From assembly GCA_910578965.1 (NCBI GenBank), contig CAJTSP010000024.1, positions 7,956 through 27,276 on the forward strand: a stretch of DNA of 19,321 nt. The letters run 5' to 3'. Of this stretch, positions 6,813-13,442 are shown one piece after another (the first letter of the stretch is position 1; each line of letters opens with the position of its first letter). Source of the stretch: an uncultured Oscillospiraceae bacterium. Lineage in GTDB: Bacteria > Bacillota > Clostridia > Oscillospirales > Ruminococcaceae. Below the pieces are notes generated by a model, which was given only the letters and a program-made list of their open reading frames with translations, had not been told where the DNA came from and made no database searches. Position numbers and translations under genes: made by a program.

Positions 6813-7520
6813 ATGGAACCAATGCTGAAAGTAACCGGTCTTGCCGTCAGCTATGGCCATGTGGAGGCGCTGCGGGGCGTAAGCGTCGAGGTGCAGAAGG
6901 GGCAGATCGTCTCGATCATCGGGGCAAACGGCGCGGGCAAAACCACCCTGCTGCGCACCATCTCGGGGCTGGTAAGGCCCCAGAACGGCAGTATTTTGTT
7001 TGAAGGGGAGGAGCTGCCCAAAAAGCCCAGCAAGATCGTTGCCAAGGGCGTGGTGCAGGTGCCGGAGGGCCGCAAATGCTTTTCGGGTCTGACCGTGCGG
7101 GATAACCTTTTGGTAGGCGGCTATCTTTTTAAGGGCAGGGACCTGGAAAAGGACCTGGAGGAGCAGTATAAGCTGTTCCCCCGCTTAAAGGAGCGCGAAA
7201 ACCAGTTTGCCGGCACCTTTTCGGGCGGCGAGCAGCAGATGCTGGCGGTGGCCCGCGGGCTAATGAGCCGGCCCAAAATCCTTTTGCTGGATGAGCCCTC
7301 GATGGGCCTTGCGCCCCTGATCGTGGATCAGATCTATGACCTGATCCGCCAGATTCGTGAGCGCGGCATTACGGTGTTGCTGGTGGAACAAAACGCCAAA
7401 AAGGCGCTGGGCATCTGCGATTATGCCTATGTGCTGGAAAACGGGCGGATCAGCCTTTCCGGCACCGGGCAGGAGCTGCTCCGGTCGGATGATGTGCGCA
7501 AGGCGTACCTTGGAGGCTAA
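6813..7520 (+). CDS. livF: Liv-type ABC transporter ATP-binding protein, LivF-like
   Basis: A 235-residue second ATPase that forms a heterodimer with the LivG-like subunit. Motifs are Walker A GANGAGKTT (37-45), the LivF-type VPEGRKCF segment (83-90), signature FSGGEQQ (136-142) and Walker B ILLLDEP (156-162). The VEQN sequence stands where most ABC ATPases have the switch histidine, as is normal in LivF proteins. It ends in the usual AYLGG. It starts three bases after livG. The next gene, a dehydratase, begins 59 bases later in the same direction, so transport and catabolism are probably transcribed together. Confidence 0.94.
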   Translation: MEPMLKVTGLAVSYGHVEALRGVSVEVQKGQIVSIIGANGAGKTTLLRTISGLVRPQNGSILFEGEELPKKPSKIVAKGVVQVPEGRKCFSGLTVRDNLLVGGYLFKGRDLEKDLEEQYKLFPRLKERENQFAGTFSGGEQQMLAVARGLMSRPKILLLDEPSMGLAPLIVDQIYDLIRQIRERGITVLLVEQNAKKALGICDYAYVLENGRISLSGTGQELLRSDDVRKAYLGG

Positions 7521-7555
7521 GGCGTGCCCGGCGTAACGACATGGCGAGGCTATTA

Positions 7556-7564
7556 TGCTATAAT
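7556..7564 (+). promoter_or_regulatory. Possible extended -10 element before the dehydratase gene
   Basis: TGC-TATAAT is a perfect extended -10 motif, with only a weak -35 (ACGACA, 7536-7541). The start would fall near 7571, inside the ribosome binding site of the dehydratase, giving a leader of about 9 nt. It could be an internal promoter or an AT-rich coincidence. Confidence 0.3.
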
Positions 7565-7579
7565 TGAGGAGAAGGTAAT

Positions 7580-9256
7580 ATGACAGGCGAAAAAATCCGC
7601 ACCTGGAACGAGGAATCGCTGGACCACCGCAATACGCTTTTGTATGCGATGGGCATCAGTGAGGAGGATGTCAAGCGCCCGGTTATTGGGCTTATCAATA
7701 CCTGGAATGAGATGAACCCCGGGCATTATCCCTTTGACAAGGAGCTCATTGCCGAGCTCAAGGCCGAGATTTACGCGGCCGGCGGCCTTGCCCTGGAGCT
7801 GCCCATCACCGGCATCTGCGACGGCATCTGCAGCAATACCCCCGGCGACCGGTACACCCTGCCTACCCGGGACCTCGTTTCGAGCGAGGTAGAAACGGTG
7901 GCCGAGCTGAACATGCTGGAGGGTATGGTGATGATGGCCACCTGCGACAAGGTGGTGCCCGGCATGGTGATGGGGGCGCTGCGGGTAAACATCCCCACCG
8001 TGATGTTTACCGGCGGGTATATGGCGGCCGGCCATTACAAGGGCCGGATGCTTACCCTTACCCACACCAAGCAGGCCTATGCGGCTTATGTGGAGGGCAG
8101 TATGTCCCGCGAGGATTACAAGGGCATTGTGCGCAACGCCTGCCCCACCCCCGGCGCCTGCCCTTTTATGGGTACCGCCAATACCATGAGCTCGATGGCC
8201 GAGATTCTGGGCCTTTCGCCCCACGGCAACGGCAGCACCCGCAGCCAGAGCTCCAAATGGCACGAGCTGGCCCGCCAGGCGGCGCGCGGCATTATGCAGG
8301 CCTGGAAGGATAATGTGCGCCCCAGCGATTTTATCGGCCAACAAAGCCTCGAAAACGTGGTACGCTACATGATGGCTACCGGCGGCAGCACCAACAGCAT
8401 GCTGCACATCCCGGCCATTGCCCGGCAGATCGGCTGCGACATCACCCCCGAGACCTTTGACGCCATTAGCCGGGAGGTGCCCTGCATCAGCACCATCTAC
8501 CCCAACCACCCCACCTATACCATGGAGGAGTTTGAGGCGGCGGGCGGCCTGCCCGGCGTGGTAAAAGAGCTGATCGAGGGCGGCAAGCTGGACGGCAACA
8601 CCAAGGGCCTCTTTGGCACCCTGCAGGACAAGGCCGATACGGTGGAAAAGGTGGATCACGAGGTGATCCGCCCGGTGGCCGACCCCATCCACCCGCAGGG
8701 CGGGCTTGCGGTGCTGCACGGCAATATCGGCACCGACAGCGCCATCGTCAAGTTCAGCGCGGTGGACCCGGCGGCCTGGACCTTCAGCGGCCCGGCCAAG
8801 GTGTACGAGAGCCAGGACGACGCCTGGCATGCCATCCTCAAGGACGAGATCGTGGCCGGGGATGTGGTCATCATCCGGTACGAGGGGCCCAAGGGCAGCC
8901 CCGGCATGCCGCATATGGAAACCTTTATGGCTGCCGTACTGGGCAAGGGGCTTGGCGCCAAGATCGCCCTTGTGTCGGACGGCCGCTTCTCCGGCGCGAC
9001 CGGCGGCCTTGCCATTGGGCATGTGAGCCCCGAGGCCTACGAGGGCGGCAACATTGCCCTGATCCAGAACGGGGATATGATCCATGTGGATATCGAGGCG
9101 CGCACCCTCACGGTGGATGTGAGCGAGGAGGAGTTTGCCCGCCGCAAGGCCGGGTGGAAGCCGATTGTCAAGCCGGCCTCCGGCTGGCTGCAACTCTACC
9201 GCAGGCAGTGCACCAGCGCCCATCGCGGGGCTACCGTTTATTGGGATAAAGACTAA
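7580..9256 (+). CDS. IlvD/Edd-family dehydratase (probable sugar-acid dehydratase)
   Basis: A 558-residue Fe-S dehydratase of the dihydroxyacid / phosphogluconate dehydratase superfamily, which removes water from 2,3-dihydroxy acids to give 2-keto-3-deoxy acids. Cluster and metal motifs are ATCDKVVPGM (C122, K124) and CPTPGACPFMGTAN (C194); the catalytic serine lies in SDGRFSGATGG (S471). The first cluster-cysteine position of [2Fe-2S] sugar-acid dehydratases is absent: NEMNPGHYPF (44-53) resembles E. coli IlvD, which carries an oxygen-labile cluster. GACPFMGTAN mixes Edd-like and IlvD-like features. GAGGAGAAGG precedes the ATG. With neighbouring isomerase, epimerase and dehydrogenases, and no other ilv gene, a catabolic aldonate-type substrate is likelier than valine/isoleucine biosynthesis. 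The exact substrate is not predictable. Confidence 0.85.
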   Translation: MTGEKIRTWNEESLDHRNTLLYAMGISEEDVKRPVIGLINTWNEMNPGHYPFDKELIAELKAEIYAAGGLALELPITGICDGICSNTPGDRYTLPTRDLVSSEVETVAELNMLEGMVMMATCDKVVPGMVMGALRVNIPTVMFTGGYMAAGHYKGRMLTLTHTKQAYAAYVEGSMSREDYKGIVRNACPTPGACPFMGTANTMSSMAEILGLSPHGNGSTRSQSSKWHELARQAARGIMQAWKDNVRPSDFIGQQSLENVVRYMMATGGSTNSMLHIPAIARQIGCDITPETFDAISREVPCISTIYPNHPTYTMEEFEAAGGLPGVVKELIEGGKLDGNTKGLFGTLQDKADTVEKVDHEVIRPVADPIHPQGGLAVLHGNIGTDSAIVKFSAVDPAAWTFSGPAKVYESQDDAWHAILKDEIVAGDVVIIRYEGPKGSPGMPHMETFMAAVLGKGLGAKIALVSDGRFSGATGGLAIGHVSPEAYEGGNIALIQNGDMIHVDIEARTLTVDVSEEEFARRKAGWKPIVKPASGWLQLYRRQCTSAHRGATVYWDKD

Positions 9257-9337
9257 GCTTTGTTTTTGCGGCGGTTGCCGGCTGCCCGGTACCCAGGCAG
9301 AAAGAAAAGCGCCCGGGATAAAACAAAAAAGGCCTTT

Positions 9338-9362
9338 GCCCGCCGTGCCCCGCGCGGCGGGC
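9338..9362 (+). other. GC-rich hairpin upstream of the LacI-family gene
   Basis: GCCCGCCG (9338-9345) and CGGCGGGC (9355-9362) form a perfect 8-bp stem with a 9-base loop, ending 11 bases before the GGGAGGA ribosome binding site. There is no T-tract. It may mark the 3' end of the dehydratase transcript or limit regulator translation. Confidence 0.35.
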
Positions 9363-9391
9363 GGGGATGCCTTGGGAGGAGGGCCGGTGCT

Positions 9392-10405
9392 ATGGCAAGC
9401 ATCAAGGACATTGCCCAAGCGGTGGGGGTATCGCCCAGCACCGTTTCGCGGGTGATCAACGGCAAGAGCTATGTCAACGACGCCACCCGCCAAAAGGTGC
9501 TGGCAATGGTGGACCGCACCGGTTATCAGCCCAACGTACTGGCCAAGAGCCTCAAGATGGGGCGCAGCAACACCATCTGCCTGATGCTGCCCAGCATCGA
9601 CAACCTGATCTTTCCGCCCATTACCCGCGGCATTGAGGATGTAGCCCGCAAGCACGGCTTTACGGTGGTGCTTTGCAATACCGACGAGGACGCCGCCACC
9701 GAAAAAGCCTACATAGAAAAGATGAAGACCCGCTGGATCGACGGTTTTGTGCTCTGCAGCAGCATGGGGCGGCTCAACAACGGGCGCAGGCTGCGGGAGG
9801 AGGGCTTCCCGGTGGTGTTGGCAAACCGCTTTACCGAGGAGGACCTCCGGCTGGTGGATACGGTGGCGGTGGACAATTTCCGCGGCGCCTATACGGCCAC
9901 CCGCTATCTTTTGCGCAGCGGCAAAAAACGGATCGCCATCGCCTACGGCCGGGAGGGGCTGTTCCTTTACCGCGAGCGGTACCGAGGTTACTGCCAGGCG
10001 CTGAAAGATGCCGGCATACCCTATGACGAGAGGCTGGTATTGCGGGAATGTAGCGGGGCCGAGAGCTTTTACCGGCTTACCCAGGAGGCCATGGCCCTGC
10101 CCGAGCCGCCGGACGCCTTTTTTGCCACCAGCGACCCCAAGGCATTTGTGATCCTGCATGCCCTGCACGACCTGGGAGTACAGATCCCGCGGCAGGTCTC
10201 GGTGATCGGGTTTGACAATGTTGGCCTGTCCTCCATGGTGGAACCGCCGCTATCCACCATCTCGCAGCCGCTGCACGACCTGGGCGCGGCCGCCGCTGCC
10301 AGCCTCATCCGCCAGATCAACTACAAGGACAAAAACGGCGTGCTGCCGCCGCCTATCCGTACCGTGCTGGATGTGGATCTGATCATCCGCGGCTCTACCG
10401 ACTGA
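9392..10405 (+). CDS. LacI-family transcriptional repressor
   Basis: A 337-residue regulator. The N-terminal LacI helix-turn-helix is unmistakable: MASIKDIAQAVGVSPSTVSR followed by VINGKSYVNDATRQKV (1-36), then the hinge helix around YQPNVLAKSLKMGRSN (45-60). A type I sugar-binding effector domain follows, with VDNFRGAYTATRYLLRSGKK and the C-terminal VSVIGFDNVGLSSM segments. The ATG at 9392 gives the canonical N-terminus and follows GGGAGGA; the longer open frame from 9260 would add 44 Arg-rich residues before the DNA-binding domain and is rejected. It lies in the middle of the locus it probably controls. The likely targets are the sites at 2799-2812 and perhaps 2650-2663 before the transporter operon. 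The inducer is presumably the substrate or a pathway intermediate. Confidence 0.93.
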   Translation: MASIKDIAQAVGVSPSTVSRVINGKSYVNDATRQKVLAMVDRTGYQPNVLAKSLKMGRSNTICLMLPSIDNLIFPPITRGIEDVARKHGFTVVLCNTDEDAATEKAYIEKMKTRWIDGFVLCSSMGRLNNGRRLREEGFPVVLANRFTEEDLRLVDTVAVDNFRGAYTATRYLLRSGKKRIAIAYGREGLFLYRERYRGYCQALKDAGIPYDERLVLRECSGAESFYRLTQEAMALPEPPDAFFATSDPKAFVILHALHDLGVQIPRQVSVIGFDNVGLSSMVEPPLSTISQPLHDLGAAAAASLIRQINYKDKNGVLPPPIRTVLDVDLIIRGSTD

Positions 10406-10441
10406 GCGGCCGGGCCAAACCGGCAAAGCGCCCTGCGGCAC

Positions 10442-10554
10442 GGGGCGGTGAGACGGGAAAACAAAGACTCCAAGTAAAATTCGATAAGGTGAATTGCCCC
10501 AAAGGGGCAAGAGAGAATCCCCTGAGGGACTTTGTTCTCTTGTGGAACCGCCCC
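10442..10554 (+). other. Inverted-repeat-rich intergenic segment, possible structured RNA
   Basis: Several helices can form between the LacI gene and the epimerase gene: GGGGCGGT (10442-10449) with ACCGCCCC (10547-10554); AACAAAG (10460-10466) with CTTTGTT (10530-10536); TTGCCCC (10494-10500) with GGGGCAA (10504-10510), loop AAA; and TCCC/GGGA (10518-10529). The outer pair encloses the others, giving a multibranch layout, and the interior is AT-richer than the surroundings. There is no terminator T-tract and no clear promoter. It could be a riboswitch-like element or an mRNA processing site; no known class is recognised. Confidence 0.4.
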
Positions 10555-10593
10555 TCAGCCCGGCCTTGCAAAACATAGGGAGGGAGCCATACC

Positions 10594-11442
10594 ATGAACC
10601 CGCTTGGCATCAACCTTTGGAACTGGGTGCCCGGCCTTGGGCCGGAGTGCCTGGGCCTGCCCGCACGTGCGGCCGAAATGGGCTTTACCGCCATAGAGCT
10701 GCCTATGACCCAGCCCCGGCTGCCGGCCGGCCTGAAGGAGGAGCTGGCCGCGGCCGGCCTGCCGGTGACCCTATGCGCCGCGCTGGGGCCAGGGCGGGAT
10801 CTCTCGAACTTTGACCCCGCCGTGCGCCAGGCTACCATGGACTACCTGACCGGCTGTCTCAAGACCGGCGAGGCGGTGGGGGCCAGCGTGTTCTGCGGCC
10901 CGCTGTACGCCGGGGGCGGTAAGCGGCACTGGCTGGATGCGGAGCAGAAAAAGCGGGAATGGGAGCTGGCCGTTTCCGGCCTTAAGGAGCTGGCCCGCCG
11001 CGCAGCGGAGTGCGGCGTCGCCCTCTCGCTGGAGCCGCTCAACCGCTACCGTACCAGCGTATGCAACACCTCGGCGCAGGTCGTTGGGCTGATCCGCGAG
11101 ATCGGCGCGTCAAATGTTGGCCTGCACTTTGATACTTATCACGCCTGCCTGGAAGAAAAAGACCTGCTGGCCGCGCTGGAAAATGCGCTGCAAACAGGGC
11201 TCGTCAACCATTTCCATGCCTGCGCCAACAACCGCGGCGCGCCGGGGCAGGGCATCGTGCCCTGGCAGGAGGTGCTGGGGCTGCTGGTGCGGTACGGTTA
11301 TGCCGGGCACATTACCATGGAAACCTTTGCCCTGGGCGGGCTAGACAGCAGTTGGACCCAGGTGCACGAGGAGCCGGACGCGCTGGCCCGGGCAGGGCTT
11401 GGCTACCTCAAGGGCTTTTTTGCTCGGAAGGCGGACGCCTGA
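10594..11442 (+). CDS. D-tagatose/D-psicose 3-epimerase-like TIM-barrel enzyme
   Basis: A 282-residue xylose-isomerase-like TIM barrel of the sugar phosphate isomerase/epimerase superfamily, closest in motifs to ketose 3-epimerases, which invert C3 of free ketohexoses using a metal. Family residues are in order: LEPLNRY (metal ligand E147), GLHFDTYH (D180, H183), HFHACANNRGAPG (H208, R214) and METF (E243). The GPLYAGGGKR segment (102-110) fits the substrate loop. GGGAGGGAG lies 7 bases before the ATG. It is the first gene after a 188-nt gap with possible RNA structure. With the upstream isomerase it would allow aldose-ketose-epimer conversion. Alternatives in the superfamily include inosose or hydroxypyruvate isomerases, but the spacing of ligand residues favours the epimerase group. 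Confidence 0.8.
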   Translation: MNPLGINLWNWVPGLGPECLGLPARAAEMGFTAIELPMTQPRLPAGLKEELAAAGLPVTLCAALGPGRDLSNFDPAVRQATMDYLTGCLKTGEAVGASVFCGPLYAGGGKRHWLDAEQKKREWELAVSGLKELARRAAECGVALSLEPLNRYRTSVCNTSAQVVGLIREIGASNVGLHFDTYHACLEEKDLLAALENALQTGLVNHFHACANNRGAPGQGIVPWQEVLGLLVRYGYAGHITMETFALGGLDSSWTQVHEEPDALARAGLGYLKGFFARKADA

Positions 11443-11447
11443 GCGGT

Positions 11448-11467
11448 TGTGCGCCGCCCGGCGCACA
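11448..11467 (+). other. Intercistronic hairpin after the epimerase gene
   Basis: TGTGCGCCG (11448-11456) and CGGCGCACA (11459-11467) form a perfect 9-bp stem, 5 bases after the stop, with no T-tract. A separate 12-bp palindrome GAAAATATTTTC follows at 11481-11492. They fill the 107-nt gap before the dehydrogenase gene and may be mRNA processing or stability elements. Confidence 0.45.
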
Positions 11468-11549
11468 GGGGTCAAAGCGGGAAAATATTTTCGGGACGGG
11501 CCCCGTGCCACAGGCTTCTGCAAACCTATTTTGAAAGGAAGCATCCAAA

Positions 11550-12590
11550 ATGTCTGAGATTCGTTTCCCCCTGCAAAACCGGGTCGGCGAGGTGTACGAG
11601 CCCTTTAAGACCCGTTTTCTCACCCGCAGCATCGAGGGCCTTGCCCCAGATGAGGTGCTGGTAAAGGTGCGGGCAAGCGCCGTCTGCGGCAGCGACCTAC
11701 ATATTGCACGGGGGCTGCACCCCTCGGCGCCGCTGCCGGTCACGATTGGGCACGAGTTTTCTGGCGATGTGGCGGCTGTGGGCAGCGGGGTGGATACCAT
11801 CGCCGTGGGGGCCCGGGTTACGGTGGAGCCCTGCATCGTCTGCGGCAAATGCGATGCCTGCCGCCACGGGGAGTATTCCTACTGCGAAAATATATCCTTT
11901 ACCTACCGGCTGGGGGATGGGGCTATGGCCGATTATGTCGTGGTCAAATCGCCCTATGTTTACGAGCTGCCCGAGGGCATGAGCTATGAGGCCGGCGCGC
12001 TCATCGAGCCGCTCTCGGTGGCTACCCATGCGGTGCGCCGGGCCAAAATCGGGCTGGGTGAAACGGTGCTTATTGTAGGCTCGGGGGCCATCGGTATGAT
12101 GGTGGCGGCCCTCTGCCGGCGCTGCGGCGCGGCGCGGGTGATCATTGCCGATCTGTCGGACCAGCGGCTGAAGGCCGCGCTGCGGCTGGGCGCCACCGAC
12201 GCGGTGAACAGCGGCCGGCAGGATCTCGAGGCCGAGCTGGCCCGGATCACCGGCGGCAAGGGCGTGGACAAGAGCTTTGAGTGCGTCGGGCGGGAGAGCT
12301 GCTTCAACCAGGCGATCCTGGCCCTTAAAAAGAACGGCACCTGCACTGCTATTGGCATCTACGAAAAGCCGATGGTCAGCTTCCCGGCCGGGCGGCTCAT
12401 TACCCATGAGATCCATATCCAGGGGGCGCAGGGCTATTGCTGGGATTTCCCCATTGCTATTGCCGCCGCGAAGGACCTGCCCATCGACCGGTTTGTGACC
12501 CATACATTCCCGCTGGAAGAGCTGCAAACCGCGCTGGACACCGCGCTGGACCCTGCTGCGGGCAGCATCAAGGTGGTCGTCCGGCCATAA
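11550..12590 (+). CDS. Zinc-dependent alcohol/polyol dehydrogenase (MDR family)
   Basis: A 346-residue medium-chain dehydrogenase that oxidises a secondary alcohol with NAD. Catalytic zinc ligands are C46 (AVCGSDLH), H68-E69 (GHE) and E153 (LIEPL). A structural zinc site is formed by C98, C101, C104 and C112 in CGKCDACRHGEYSYC. The Rossmann motif is VGSGAIG (176-182), with D201 after strand two indicating NAD preference. It resembles sorbitol, threonine and sugar-acid 5-dehydrogenases more than ethanol dehydrogenases. AAGGAAG lies upstream of the ATG, and the SDR gene follows 40 bases downstream. In this locus it probably oxidises a sugar acid, polyol or cyclitol hydroxyl. Substrate specificity cannot be assigned. 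Confidence 0.88.
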   Translation: MSEIRFPLQNRVGEVYEPFKTRFLTRSIEGLAPDEVLVKVRASAVCGSDLHIARGLHPSAPLPVTIGHEFSGDVAAVGSGVDTIAVGARVTVEPCIVCGKCDACRHGEYSYCENISFTYRLGDGAMADYVVVKSPYVYELPEGMSYEAGALIEPLSVATHAVRRAKIGLGETVLIVGSGAIGMMVAALCRRCGAARVIIADLSDQRLKAALRLGATDAVNSGRQDLEAELARITGGKGVDKSFECVGRESCFNQAILALKKNGTCTAIGIYEKPMVSFPAGRLITHEIHIQGAQGYCWDFPIAIAAAKDLPIDRFVTHTFPLEELQTALDTALDPAAGSIKVVVRP

Positions 12591-12630
12591 CTGCGCCGGG
12601 GCGTACCCCATCAAAGAGGAGGCTGTTTTG

Positions 12631-13398
12631 ATGAAAAAGACCGCTGTTGTTACCGGCTCGAGCCGGGGCATCGGGTTTGCCATTGCTCGCCAGCTTGGGC
12701 TGGACGGTTACAATATTGTGATGGTGGCAACCGGCCCGCAGCAAAAAAACCAAGCGGCGCTGGGCGAGCTTGCGGGCCTGGGCATCCCCTGCGCGTATGT
12801 GCAGGCAAACGTGGGCGAGCACGACGACCGGCTGCGCATCGTGGCTGAGGCGGTGCGCGCCTTTGGCCGCATTGATGCGCTTGTAAACAACGCAGGGGTG
12901 GCCCCCAGTGTGCGGGCCGACCTGCTGGACATGACCGAGGAAAGCTTTGACCGAGTGGTCGGCATCAACACCAAGGGGTGTATGTTCCTTACCCAGGCGG
13001 TGGCAAAGCAGATGATCTCCCAGGAGCCGCTGGATGGGCGCAAGGGGGTCATCGTCAATGTATCCAGTTGCAGCGCGGTGGTTTCCAGCACCAGTCGCGG
13101 CGAATACTGCGTGTCCAAGGCGGGCGTTTCGATGCTTACCTCCCTGTATGCCGACCGGCTGGCGGGTGAGGGCATCCTGGTCAACGAGGTGCGTCCCGGG
13201 GTTATCGCCACCGACATGACCAAGGCCGTTACCGAAAAATACGACCGGCTCATTGCAGGCAACACCTTTCCCATAGCCCGCTGGGGCCGCCCGGAGGATG
13301 TGGCGGGCGCGGTAAGCGCCTTGTGCAGCGACAAGTTTTTGTACACCACCGGCAATTATATCGACGTGGACGGCGGCTTCCACATCCAGCGGCTGTAA
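12631..13398 (+). CDS. Short-chain dehydrogenase/reductase, FabG-like
   Basis: A 255-residue classical SDR with cofactor motif TGSSRGIG (8-15), NNAG (86-89) and the catalytic Ser (NVSS, 145-146), Tyr159 and Lys163 (YCVSK). The C-terminus VRPGVIATDM and YIDVDGGFHIQ are also family-typical. The ATG at 12631 was chosen because AGAGGAGG lies 8 bases before it; a TTG in frame three bases earlier is a poorer start. It follows the zinc dehydrogenase by 40 bases and precedes the flavoprotein by 44 bases, so these are co-transcribed. Many FabG-like annotations are really sugar, polyol or cyclitol dehydrogenases, and the context favours that over fatty acid synthesis. Two dehydrogenases in tandem imply two oxidation steps or a redox pair. 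Confidence 0.88.
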   Translation: MKKTAVVTGSSRGIGFAIARQLGLDGYNIVMVATGPQQKNQAALGELAGLGIPCAYVQANVGEHDDRLRIVAEAVRAFGRIDALVNNAGVAPSVRADLLDMTEESFDRVVGINTKGCMFLTQAVAKQMISQEPLDGRKGVIVNVSSCSAVVSSTSRGEYCVSKAGVSMLTSLYADRLAGEGILVNEVRPGVIATDMTKAVTEKYDRLIAGNTFPIARWGRPEDVAGAVSALCSDKFLYTTGNYIDVDGGFHIQRL

Positions 13399-13442
13399 TA
13401 GGCCCCGCAAAGAAAAAAGCCGATGCAGAGAGGAGCAGCAGC

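Noticed and set aside
2895..9256. A branched-chain amino acid biosynthesis/uptake operon (Liv plus IlvD)
   Set aside because: No ilvB, ilvC, ilvE or leu genes accompany the dehydratase. The remaining neighbours are carbohydrate-type enzymes and a LacI-family regulator.
7553..10168. An 871-codon open frame on the minus strand opposite the dehydratase and LacI genes
   Set aside because: It spans two well-supported + strand genes and the gap between them. The translation is Gly/Ala/His/Pro-rich with no recognisable domain. Long antisense frames arise from high-GC codon use.
10535..10560. GTGGAACCGC, reminiscent of the T-box antiterminator core
   Set aside because: The upstream space is too short for a T-box stem I, no specifier-loop features are visible, and the downstream gene is not an amino-acid or tRNA-synthetase gene.
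10594..11442. Possibility that the TIM-barrel enzyme is a C-glycoside-cleaving large subunit
   Set aside because: Those enzymes have a small partner subunit and usually a Gfo/Idh/MocA oxidoreductase beside them; neither is in the window. The ligand spacing matches ketose 3-epimerases.
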